This document shows, one piece after another, positions 32,409-40,029 of a stretch of DNA of 43,913 bases (its first letter is position 1; the number at the start of each line of letters is the position of its first letter). A program made the translations under genes and the position numbers. The DNA lies in the NCBI RefSeq assembly GCF_000721495.1, contig NZ_JOHY01000052.1:1-43913 (forward strand). Direction: 5' to 3'. Origin of the DNA: Streptomyces sp. NRRL F-5123. Its GTDB lineage: Bacteria > Actinomycetota > Actinomycetes > Streptomycetales > Streptomycetaceae. The notes under the pieces were generated by a model. The model ran no database searches. It was not told where the DNA came from and was given only the letters and a program-made list of their open reading frames with translations.

Positions 32409-33085
32409 ATGGTCCCCAGGCAGTAGCCCAGCCCGCGCACGGTGCGGACGACGTGCCGTCCCAGTTTGCGGCGCAGGTAGTAGACGTACGTGTCGACGAT
32501 GGACGACGCGGGCGCCTCCTGGAACACCCTCCTGCGCAGCTCCGCTCGCGAGTGCACGATGCCCGGGTGCGCGGCCAGCACCCACAGCAGCGAGAACTCC
32601 CGCGCCGCCAGGGCGATCCGCTCGCCGTCCGCCAGCTCGACTTCGCGGTCGCCCACGTGCAGCCAACCCGAGCCGATCCTCAGGACGTCGCCGGAACCAC
32701 CCGCACGTCGGCACAACGCCCGTAATCGTGCGCTGAGTTCGTCGAGCACGAAGGGTTTGACCAGGTAGTCGTCCGCTCCCGCGTCCAGTCCGTCCACCCG
32801 GTCGCGCACGGTCCCCATCGCGGTCAGCACGAGCGCCGGGGCGCGGACCGCCCGTGATCGCAGCCTGCCGAGCAGGTCGAGGCCGTCGAGTACCGGCAGG
32901 CGCCGGTCAATGACGAGCACGTCGTACTGCCGGGAGAGCCCGAGGTGCAGACCGCGCTGGCCGTCGTTCGCCAGGTCGACCGCGTATCCCTCGTCCCCCA
33001 GCACGTCGAGAAGCATGGCCCCGAGCTCGCGGTCGTCCTCGACCAGCAGCAGCCGTGGGGCATCCGGTGCTTGTCCGTGTCCCAT
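32405..33085 (-). CDS. OmpR-family response regulator (226 aa)
   Basis: ATG at 33085. The receiver has the acidic pocket LLLVEDDRELG, phosphoacceptor Asp 60 (DVLVIDRRLPVLDG), Thr in VLTAMGT and Lys 110 (DDYLVKPF). The C-terminal winged helix includes ALAAREFSLLWVLAAHPG and SSIVDTYVYYLRRKLG. It is translationally coupled to the kinase. Targets are unknown; the nearby redox operon and its own promoter are candidates. Confidence 0.93.
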   Translation of the reverse strand: MGHGQAPDAPRLLLVEDDRELGAMLLDVLGDEGYAVDLANDGQRGLHLGLSRQYDVLVIDRRLPVLDGLDLLGRLRSRAVRAPALVLTAMGTVRDRVDGLDAGADDYLVKPFVLDELSARLRALCRRAGGSGDVLRIGSGWLHVGDREVELADGERIALAAREFSLLWVLAAHPGIVHSRAELRRRVFQEAPASSIVDTYVYYLRRKLGRHVVRTVRGLGYCLGTM

Positions 33086-33403
33086 TACTCACTTCCCGTC
33101 ACTCGCGTCCTCCCACCAACGTCCTTGGAGGAGATCTGAGTTCCGGGAAGGCGGCGCCGCCCTCGCCCGGGGAGGGCGGCGAGGAAGCGATCACGGCTGC
33201 CGGCCGTGGAGCGCTTCGGCGCCGGGGCGGGGAACAGCGGGGTCACGGGCGGGCCGCGGGTGGGCGAACGGTCGGCGGAGCGGGGGTGCCGGGCGACACC
33301 CCGTGCGGTCCGTGGGAGCAGTGGTCCGGTGGCCAGGGCGCGGACTCCCGGGAGGAGGAGCGGGAGCCGGGCGCACAACCGGTGGCCCGGGCGCGGGCCG
33401 TGG
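33086..33403. other. Intergenic region upstream of the two-component genes
   Basis: No coding potential that I trust. It holds a 10-bp stem-loop (33155-33181) and presumably the promoter for the response regulator. Confidence 0.4.
33155..33181 (-). terminator. Stem-loop, likely terminator of the leftward gene ending at 33404
   Basis: CGCCGCCCTC (33155-33164) and GAGGGCGGCG (33172-33181) are exact complements around a 7-base loop. The position between the two leftward units suits a terminator. Confidence 0.5.
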
Positions 33404-33865
33404 TCAGTCCGGCTGCCGCACCGCACGGCCGGCCGCGGCGACCAGGTCGTCGGTGGCCGTGATCGCACGTTCCCGCACAGCGGCAAGGGCATCGAGATCG
33501 GCGGCGCCGCGCATGTCGAAAGCGGCCTGGGCGGCGGCACGGGCAACCGGAGCAAGAGCCGGCTCCAGGACGGACACCGCTACCAGCGGAGCGGTCACAG
33601 CCGAACGGGTCGCATGGCTCTCGGCCCGGGCGCCCTCGTACTCGGCTGCCGGGGCTCCGGTCAGGCGCAGGTGCTCGCGCCGCCACATCGCACGCCGGTG
33701 ATCGCCTGTCACCTCCACCAGCGCGCCGAGCGCGGCACGCAGGTCATCGGCACGGCGGTCGGCACGGGCCGCCTTCCGCTCCGCGCGGGCGCTGCGGGAC
33801 TGGAGCAGTCCGGTCAGCAGACCGCCGAGCAGCGTACCGGCCACCGCAACGACCGCGTCCTCCAC
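33404..33865 (-). CDS. Membrane-anchored helical protein, KilB-like (153 aa)
   Basis: ATG at 33865. One N-terminal hydrophobic segment (VVAVAGTLLGGLLTGLLQSR) is followed by a long charged helix (ARAERKAARADRRADDLRAA) and conserved-looking DHRRAMWRREHLRLTGA and YEGARAESHATRSAVTAPLV. The pattern resembles streptomycete proteins annotated as KilB, originally from conjugative plasmids, but I cannot confirm homology. Function unknown. It is a single leftward gene. Confidence 0.6.
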   Translation of the reverse strand: MEDAVVAVAGTLLGGLLTGLLQSRSARAERKAARADRRADDLRAALGALVEVTGDHRRAMWRREHLRLTGAPAAEYEGARAESHATRSAVTAPLVAVSVLEPALAPVARAAAQAAFDMRGAADLDALAAVRERAITATDDLVAAAGRAVRQPD

Positions 33866-34160
33866 CGACTCCCACCCCCGTTGCCTGCGCCCGCGAAACG
33901 CCGAGCCTCCACCCTACCGATCCGCGCGGCCGTGCGGCCGCGGGGCCAGGGCCGCCACGGCCTCGGCGGTGTGGACCAGGAAGGTAGGCGTCCGGCGGCG
34001 CCCGCCGGTCTCCTTCACCGGGCGACGCGTGGCCCGGTCTCCTCCTCGTGCGGACCAGGAGGTGGCGGCGCCCGGGCAGGCGCCGCTCCCCGGAACCGCG
34101 GACAGGCAGCCGCGGGAGTTGGCAGGCCCGTTGTCAGTGGCTGCGGGTAGCGTTCGGTCC

Positions 34161-34640
34161 GTGACCGGGGAGATCGCGTACGTGCGCGGGGACGCGACAA
34201 CGCCGCTGGGAAAGGGCCCGAAGGTGATCGCGCATGTCTGCAACGACCTGGGGGGCTGGGGGAAGGGCTTCGTGCTGGCGGTCTCCAGGCGCTGGGCCGA
34301 GCCCGAGGCGGCCTACCGGCGGTGGCACCGGGGGCGGGCGCGCAACGACTTCGGGCTGGGGGCCGTGCAGATCGTCCAGGTCGAACGGCTGCTGTGGGTG
34401 GCGAACATGATCGGCCAGCACGGTATGCGCACCGGCAGCAAGGGCGCGCCCGTGCGCTACGAGGCGATCGGCACCGCCCTCGGCGTCCTGGCCGAGCGGG
34501 CGCGGGAGCTCGGGGCCTCCGTGCACATGCCCCGCATAGGCTGCGGGCTGGCGGGCGGTACGTGGGCGCGCGTGGAGCCGCTGGTCGCGGCGCGGCTCGC
34601 CGGTGCGGGCGTGGCCGTCACCGTGTACGACCACGACTGA
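34161..34640 (+). CDS. Macrodomain protein (159 aa)
   Basis: GTG at 34161. It reads VTGEIAYVRGDATTPLGKGP, then VIAHVCNDLGGWGKGFVLAV and HMPRIGCGLAGGTWARV. This is the ADP-ribose-binding macrodomain with the NDxGxxGxG substrate loop and the second GxGxxG-like loop. Such small macrodomains hydrolyse ADP-ribose 1''-phosphate, O-acetyl-ADP-ribose or ADP-ribosyl modifications. No ART toxin partner (DarT-like) is adjacent, so a housekeeping ADP-ribose role is more likely. Confidence 0.85.
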   Translation: MTGEIAYVRGDATTPLGKGPKVIAHVCNDLGGWGKGFVLAVSRRWAEPEAAYRRWHRGRARNDFGLGAVQIVQVERLLWVANMIGQHGMRTGSKGAPVRYEAIGTALGVLAERARELGASVHMPRIGCGLAGGTWARVEPLVAARLAGAGVAVTVYDHD

Positions 34641-34651
34641 CGGCCGGGCAG

Positions 34652-35125
34652 TCAGCCGTCCTCGTCCGACGGCGGCATACCCGACGCCCGGGCGATGCCG
34701 TCGACCTCCTCCTCGTCGAGGCGGCGCTGGTGCTGCCGGGCGTCGATGCGGTCGCGCAGCGCCCGCAGGCGCTCGGGGTCGGCGGCGACCTCGGGCGGCA
34801 CGAGGGACATCGCGCCCTTGACGTGCTCGCCGTCGCCGAGCTGGGCGACGACGTGGTCGGCGCGGTCCTCGTGGCCGGGCTGCATGGCGCCGAGCAGGCC
34901 CATGAGGTTCAGCATTTCCTGCTGCACCTCAGGGGTGAACAGGTCGCGCTCCTCCTCGGTCGTGAAGTGCAGCCGGGCGGTGCCGCCGCCGTGCCCGGCC
35001 CACAGCCGGATGACCTCCATGAGCAGGTCGAACTGGGCCTGGGGCATCCGGGCGCGGAGCGTCTCGACGTACAGGTGGTAGCGCAGCCGCACCATCTGCT
35101 GCGGGTCCTCGCCGCCGTCGGCCAT
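34652..35125 (-). CDS. Hypothetical acidic protein (157 aa)
   Basis: ATG at 35125 with GGAGGGGGAAG before it. MADGGEDPQQMVRLRYHLYV and ETLRARMPQAQFDLLMEVIR begin a helical acidic protein. It ends LDEEEVDGIARASGMPPSDE. It lies 22 bp downstream of the Fic-like gene in the same direction, so it may be part of that unit. No domain recognised. Confidence 0.65.
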   Translation of the reverse strand: MADGGEDPQQMVRLRYHLYVETLRARMPQAQFDLLMEVIRLWAGHGGGTARLHFTTEEERDLFTPEVQQEMLNLMGLLGAMQPGHEDRADHVVAQLGDGEHVKGAMSLVPPEVAADPERLRALRDRIDARQHQRRLDEEEVDGIARASGMPPSDEDG

Positions 35126-35147
35126 GCCGGCTTCCCCCTCCGGGTGG

Positions 35148-35519
35148 TCAGACCCGCCAGGAGCGGATCCGGTCGGCCGTGTCGTACCCGTCGGCACGGC
35201 CGGCGTCGATGTCTCGGGCAAGGTCGATCATCGCGCCGCGCGGCGGGGCGACGGCCTCGCCCGCGGCGTTCATGTAGGCCACCGCGACGGCGGCACCGTA
35301 CAGGGCGTTGCGGGCCGGCAGCGGGCGGAGCCTGACGACGGTGTGCAGGAGGGCGGCGGCGCGCCAGGCGCTGTCGACGGCGGCGCCGACCGCCGGTACG
35401 CCCACGCGGTGCCGGGCGACGGCCGCGGCCAGGCCCGAGAAGTCGTGGACCTCGGGCTGCTTGGGCAGGACCTCCGCCTGGCGTTCGAGCAGCCAGCGGA
35501 CGTCGATGTGCAGCTCCAC
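35148..35519 (-). CDS. Fic/Doc-like toxin candidate with degenerate active site (123 aa)
   Basis: GTG at 35519, directly after the antitoxin stop. The size and the helix RPLPARNALYGAAVAVAYMN correspond to the Doc/Fic core, but the catalytic HPFxxGN is replaced by LPARNAL with no His. Streptomyces has a group of such proteins annotated as Fic-family toxin components. Activity, if any, is probably not classical AMP or phosphate transfer. Pairing with a ribbon-helix-helix gene upstream supports a toxin-antitoxin origin. Confidence 0.6.
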   Translation of the reverse strand: MELHIDVRWLLERQAEVLPKQPEVHDFSGLAAAVARHRVGVPAVGAAVDSAWRAAALLHTVVRLRPLPARNALYGAAVAVAYMNAAGEAVAPPRGAMIDLARDIDAGRADGYDTADRIRSWRV

Positions 35520-35520
35520 C

Positions 35521-35766
35521 TCACGCCGCCCGCGAGGCGTCCGCGGCAGCGGGGGCGTCGCCGGGAAAGGCCGCGTCGAAGTCGGCGGCGTTCTCCGCGA
35601 CGAACCGGCGGAAGGCGTCGGCCGCGCCGTCGAGTCGGGGGTCGCGGACGGCGTTGTGCGCGGCCTCGGTGATGAGTGCGGTCACCGTGGTTCCCTGCGA
35701 CTCGGCCCGCTGCTTCAGCTGGGCGTGGAGCTCCTCGGAGACCCGGATCGTCACCTGCTTCGACAT
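35521..35766 (-). CDS. Ribbon-helix-helix antitoxin (81 aa)
   Basis: I take the ATG at 35766 (MSKQVTIRVSEELHAQLKQR AESQG), since the preceding in-frame extension lacks conserved character. The beta strand KQVTIRVS and two helices (EELHAQLKQRAES, TVTALITEAAHNAV) form an Arc/MetJ-type DNA-binding domain. The acidic Ala-rich tail would wrap the toxin. It ends two bases before the toxin start and probably represses the operon. Confidence 0.75.
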   Translation of the reverse strand: MSKQVTIRVSEELHAQLKQRAESQGTTVTALITEAAHNAVRDPRLDGAADAFRRFVAENAADFDAAFPGDAPAAADASRAA

Positions 35767-35891
35767 GTTTCGACCGTACAGCAGGACGTACAGCAGGGGT
35801 GCGGGTACGGCATTTTCGGGCGCCTTGGGGCTCGCGCGTCCGGTCGATGCCCGGGTCCGGGCCAAGGCCCGGTGCGGGGCGGCGGGTTGGG

Positions 35892-36774
35892 TCAGGGGCC
35901 GGACGGCGGCGGTGCGCCGGGGCCGAGGGCGCGGCGGAACTCGCCCGGGGACAGGCCGGTCTCGCGGCGGAAGAGGCGGCAGAAGTAGGCGGGGTCGGCG
36001 AAGCCGACGGATGCGGAGACCTGGGTGATCGTCAGACCGGTCGCGGCGATGAGGCGTTTGGCCTCCAGGATCCGGCGGTCGCGGATCAGCCGGCCGGGGG
36101 CCGGCCCGTGGTGCGTTTGACGGCGGTGTGCAGGTGACCCGGCGAGACGCCGGGCTCGCGGGCGTACTCGGCCACCGAGCGCAGCGGGCCGCCGGGCCGG
36201 GGCGTCAGGTCGCGGAAGCGGTCGGCCAGCTCCGCGGTCGGGCCGGCGGGCCGGGGAGGCGGGCCGGCCGCAGCAGCAGGATGTGCGGGTAGGACGACAG
36301 GATGCTCACCCGGCCGTGCGCCGCGCCGCGGTACTCGCGGTCGAGTTCGGCCAGCAGCGCCCGCAGCGCGGCGTACTCGTCGGGGGCGGGCCGCAGCGGG
36401 CGGGCGCTCAGGGAGCGGACGACGGCCGCGTCCCCGGGGTGCGGGAGGAGGAAGTCCTCGGTGAACAGCAGCACCCGGCCCGCCAGGGCCTCGGCGTCCT
36501 GCCAGTGGTGGACCTGGCCGGGGGCGAGCGCGTACAGGTACGGCGAAGCGAGGTCGTACGGCGTCAGGTCGACGACGTGCGCGCCGCGTCCGCCGGTGAC
36601 CGGGCCGATCTCGTAGAAGCTGTGGCGGTGCGGGAAGGCGGCGGTGGCCGGCGGGCCGATCGGGTCGAAGGTGCCGGTCACGAAGGGCAGCACCGCGGGG
36701 TCGGCGACCTCCAGCGCGTGCACCTCCAGCGATTCGCCCGCGCTGCCGCCCGTCGGCCGCTGGTGCTGTGACAT
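35892..36774 (-). pseudogene. AraC-family regulator with two frameshifts
   Basis: The cupin part starts at 36774 (MSQHQRPTGGSAGESLEVHA, FPHRHSFYEIGPVTGGRG, LYALAPGQVHHW). The frame changes near 36245-36262, continues as PTAELADRFRDLTPRPGGPL and VSPGHLHTAVKRTTG, and changes again near 36098. The last part is LIRDRRILEAKRLIAATGLT and VSASVGFADPAYFCRLFRRE ending at 35892. All pieces of an intact AraC protein are present. Both breaks lie in C/G-rich runs, so assembly error is a real alternative to decay. It is divergent from the NTF2-like gene at 36841. Confidence 0.75.
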
Positions 36775-36840
36775 GGTGCACTGTGATCGGAAGGCGGCTC
36801 GTGGGACGAGCGCACGCGAAACGGCTGGTATTACTGGGGC

Positions 36841-37218
36841 ATGCAGGAAGAGACCGCACGCTCCGCGATCGACACGTTCATCTCCGCGTTCAACGCCTCG
36901 AACGACAGCTATGTGACTGCCCTGCTCTCCCAGGCCCTGACCTCAGACGTGGTCTTCTGGGGACCGTTGGGCCGCAGCGAAGGAATCGCGGCGGTCGAGC
37001 GGTTCGTGCTGGACATCCGGCGCCACCCGGCGGGGACCGGCACGATGGTGCGCTGCTCAGCGGTGGACATGCCTGACGAATGGGCCCGGTACCAGTGGGT
37101 CTTCACCACGCCTGATGGAGGCCTCCGCCTGGCGGGAACAGACGTCGTCCATCTGCGACGGAGCCTCATCGACCAGGTCATCGTCTTCGCGGGGGAGATC
37201 GAGCCGTCCGCCTCCTGA
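36841..37218 (+). CDS. NTF2-like/SnoaL-fold protein (125 aa)
   Basis: ATG at 36841. MQEETARSAIDTFISAFNAS, DVVFWGPLGRSEGIAAVERF and WVFTTPDGGLRLAGTDVVHL follow the NTF2-like cone fold with the helix and curved sheet order of SnoaL-type proteins. No signal peptide. It is divergent from the AraC-type regulator, which likely controlled it. Its substrate is unknown. Confidence 0.8.
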   Translation: MQEETARSAIDTFISAFNASNDSYVTALLSQALTSDVVFWGPLGRSEGIAAVERFVLDIRRHPAGTGTMVRCSAVDMPDEWARYQWVFTTPDGGLRLAGTDVVHLRRSLIDQVIVFAGEIEPSAS

Positions 37219-37289
37219 GTCATCCTTTGGTCGCTGTTCTTCTCCTGAACTTGCCCCTTCGGCGTTCGGGAGCTGCGGTTCGCGGTTGG

Positions 37290-37919
37290 TCAGGCCGCGG
37301 GGTTGAGGGGGCGTCCGCTCCAGCGGATGCCCTTTTCGCTGCGGATGCGGGCGCGTTCCTTGCGTTGGGCGGCGAGTACGTCGGGGTGGCGGGCGTTGGT
37401 GTTGCGCCGGCGCAGGTAGCGGTGCAGTGCCTGGGTTTGCGCGGGGTGGCTGCGGTGGTGGGAGTTGGCCAGGGTGAACTGCCGAAGCGGGCCGAAGTGG
37501 GCCTCGATCGGGTTGGCCCAGGAAGCGTAGGTCGGGGTGAAGCACAGCTCGGCCTTGTTCTTCTTCGCCCAGCGGCGGATGCCCGCGCCGGTGTAGGCGG
37601 AGAGGTTGTCCAGGATGATGTAGATCGGAGCGCCGTCGGGTCGGGCGGCGCGGATCGACTTGAGCGCGGCCAGGGTGTTGGCGGTGCCCTTGCGGCGGCG
37701 GTTGACGCCCCACAGGCGGTCGTCGCCCACGGAGTAGCAGCCGTGGAAGTAGGTGACGCCGTGGGTGCGGCGGTAGGTCGCCGGCAGCCGGTTGGGCTTG
37801 CCCTCCTTCGCCCAGCAGGAGCCTGCAGTGGGCCGGATCCCCAGGGGCCCGAACTCGTCGAAGGCCAAGACCCGGTCCGGGAAGCGTTCCGCGGCGGCCC
37901 GGTCCAGTACCGCGACCAC
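37290..37919 (-). pseudogene. IS630-type transposase, N-terminally truncated
   Basis: The catalytic core is present: RVLAFDEFGPLGIRPTAG (first Asp), PIYIILDNLSAYTGAGIRRW (second Asp) and ASWANPIEAHFGPLRQF (Glu), then a basic C-terminus. The frame extends upstream without a start for about 25 codons (VLSWARPQAERLG) and the helix-turn-helix domain of full-length enzymes (about 350 aa) is missing. I could not find terminal inverted repeats. Confidence 0.85.
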
Positions 37920-38074
37920 GCATGCCCTCCCCAGCCGCTCGGCCTGCGGGCGGGCCCAGGACAGGACGCGGCGCGGGCAGCCGCCGAGGGCTAACGTCCC
38001 AGGTCCGGCGAGCCCGCCGCCGGGCCCTCACCGGGGGCGGAGCCGTGCCCCTCCGCACCGGCGGCTTCGGGACC

Positions 38075-38461
38075 TCAGCGGCCGCGGGCCTGCGCGCACC
38101 GGGTGCAGAGGGCGGCGGCGGGGAGGATGGCGAGGCGCTCGGGCGGGATCGGCTCGCCGCAGCCCTCGCAGCGGCCGTACGCGCCCTGGCCGAGGCGTTC
38201 CAGCGCGTCGTCCAGGGCGGCCAGCCGCTGCCGGGCCTGGTCCAGCAGGGCGGCGGTGTGAGCGCGCTCGAACGCGGTGCTCGACCCCTCGGGGTCGTGC
38301 TCGTCGTCGACCGCCGCGAGCGCGTTCGCGGCAACGATCGCGTCGATGTCCCGGCCGAGCGCGGCGATCTGGGCGGCCGCGTCCTCCCGCGCCTCGTCCA
38401 GCCGCTCGCGTACGGCGGCGGTGTCGACGCCGGGCGCCGCTTCCCCGTGCGAATCGCTCAT
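38075..38461 (-). CDS. DksA/TraR C4-type zinc finger protein (128 aa)
   Basis: ATG at 38461. A coiled-coil region (AVRERLDEAREDAAAQIAAL, HTAALLDQARQRLAALDDAL) leads into GAYGRCEGCGEPIPPERLAI and ALCTRCAQ, giving the CxxC-x17-CxxC zinc site of DksA/TraR proteins. It probably binds the RNA polymerase secondary channel, adjusting initiation under stress. It is a single leftward gene. Confidence 0.9.
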   Translation of the reverse strand: MSDSHGEAAPGVDTAAVRERLDEAREDAAAQIAALGRDIDAIVAANALAAVDDEHDPEGSSTAFERAHTAALLDQARQRLAALDDALERLGQGAYGRCEGCGEPIPPERLAILPAAALCTRCAQARGR

Positions 38462-38505
38462 TCCGGTACGAACACCGCCGTCGCCACCGGCATTCCTCGG
38501 GCCCG

Positions 38506-38946
38506 TCAGCGTGCCCCCGCCCCGGCGGCGGCACGCGCGTAGAAGGCGGCGAGCGCGCCCGGGTCCTGGACGTACACGTCGATCCTGCGGACGGTGCCGG
38601 ACTCGACCCGGTGGATCTCGACCATGGTCAGCGGGAACACCTCACCGGTGGTGCGGGCGGTGAGCGTGCCCGTGAGCCGCCCGACGACCCCGGTGGGGCC
38701 GGTGAAGACCTCGACGGCGGTGAGGGCGACACCGGCGTGGCCCGTCATCACGCCCAGCACGCCCTGGACGAACGCCTCACGCCCGCGGTGCACGCCGCCG
38801 TACGGGAGCGGGGCGGGCTCGTCGACGACCACGTCGGGGTGGAGCCTGGCCAGGACGCCGGGCACGTCGCCCTTGCCGAGGGCGTCGTAGAGGCCGCGTA
38901 CGACGTGCGCGGGGTTCTCGGTCACGGTCCGGTGCGGGTCGTTCAT
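38506..38946 (-). CDS. NTF2-like protein paired with XRE regulator (146 aa)
   Basis: ATG at 38946 with AAAGGGA upstream. VVRGLYDALGKGDVPGVLAR, LHPDVVVDEPAPLPYGGVHR and MVEIHRVESGTVRRIDVYVQ fit SnoaL-like proteins. It is divergent from the MmyB-type regulator at 39092 across 145 bp, an arrangement in which the regulator usually controls the enzyme gene. Substrate unknown. Confidence 0.8.
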   Translation of the reverse strand: MNDPHRTVTENPAHVVRGLYDALGKGDVPGVLARLHPDVVVDEPAPLPYGGVHRGREAFVQGVLGVMTGHAGVALTAVEVFTGPTGVVGRLTGTLTARTTGEVFPLTMVEIHRVESGTVRRIDVYVQDPGALAAFYARAAAGAGAR

Positions 38947-39037
38947 GGCGGTGTCCCTTTCGCTGTCGGTCCTCCCCGGCCGTCCGGGGCGCTCACCATG
39001 CAACTGCGCACGGGCGCGGCGAGGGAGTCCGCGCCGT

Positions 39038-39062
39038 GAGGGGTAACGGCAGGGACCCCCTC
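39038..39062. promoter_or_regulatory. Inverted repeat in the NTF2-like/XRE intergenic region
   Basis: GAGGGG (39038-39043) and CCCCTC (39057-39062) flank 13 bases. TACGCT at about 39080 could be a -10 box for the XRE gene. The repeat could be the site of the adjacent regulator. Confidence 0.35.
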
Positions 39063-39091
39063 GCGGCGGGCGGGCTGCCTACGCTGTCCTC

Positions 39092-39970
39092 ATGGACAAC
39101 CGGGACGCCGTCAGCGCCTTCCTGCGTTCGCGGCGGGACAAGGTCACCCCTGAGCAGGCGGGGCTGCCGGTGTACGGGCGGCGGCGGGTGGCCGGGCTGC
39201 GCAGGGGCGAGGTCGCGGCGCTCGCGGGAGTGAGCGTCGAGTACTACACGCGGCTGGAACGCGGCAATCTGCACGGAGTCTCCGACAGCGTGCTGGAGGC
39301 GCTCGTACAGGCCCTGCGGCTTGACGGCACCGAGCGGATGTACCTGTACGACCTCGCGCGCGCCGCCGGGCCGGCGCCGCGGTCGGCCGGGGCGCGGCGG
39401 GGCGGGGCGCGGCCCGCTGTACGGGCGAGCGTGGCGCGGATCGTCGAGGGCATGCCGGGGCTTCCGGCGTACGTCATGAACAACCGGCTCGACGTGCTGG
39501 CCGCCAACGCGCTGGGCCGCGCCCTGTATGCGCAGCTGTACGCCGACCCGGGCTGCGGCGGGAACGTCGCCCGGTTCGCCTTCCTGAGCGCGGGGGCCCG
39601 GGAGTTCTACCCCGAATGGGAGCGTATGGCGCGCTTCGCGGTGGGCGCGCTCCGCGTCGAGGCGGGCAAGAACCCGTACGACCGGGAGCTGTCGAACCTC
39701 ATCGGTGAGCTGTCCACCCGCTCCGACGCCTTCCGGGTGATGTGGGGGTCGCACGACGTGCACGTCTTCCGCGACAGCACGAAGCGGCTGCGGCATCCGC
39801 TCGTCGGGGAGCTGGAGCTGGACCAGGAGACGATGAGCCTGCCGGACGGCTCGGGCCTGAGCGTGGTCGTCTACAGCGCGCCGCCCGGCACCGCCGCCGA
39901 GGACGCGCTGCGACGGCTCGCGGAACAGCCGCCGCAGTCCCCGGGCGCCGGGCCGTCCTCCCCCTCCTGA
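39092..39970 (+). CDS. XRE-family regulator with MmyB-like domain (292 aa)
   Basis: ATG at 39092. The helix-turn-helix contains RRVAGLRRGEVAALAGVSVE and YYTRLERGNLHGVSDSVLEA. The rest (YVMNNRLDVLAANALGRALY, REFYPEWERMARFAVGALRV, RLRHPLVGELELDQETM) is the MmyB-like ligand-binding domain, thought to bind fatty-acid-type ligands. It likely regulates the divergent NTF2-like gene. Confidence 0.92.
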   Translation: MDNRDAVSAFLRSRRDKVTPEQAGLPVYGRRRVAGLRRGEVAALAGVSVEYYTRLERGNLHGVSDSVLEALVQALRLDGTERMYLYDLARAAGPAPRSAGARRGGARPAVRASVARIVEGMPGLPAYVMNNRLDVLAANALGRALYAQLYADPGCGGNVARFAFLSAGAREFYPEWERMARFAVGALRVEAGKNPYDRELSNLIGELSTRSDAFRVMWGSHDVHVFRDSTKRLRHPLVGELELDQETMSLPDGSGLSVVVYSAPPGTAAEDALRRLAEQPPQSPGAGPSSPS

Positions 39971-40029
39971 CCGGTCGGACGCTCGCGGCCCGGCCGCGGC
40001 GGCGGCTTCCGGGCGCGGGCGACGGGGTG

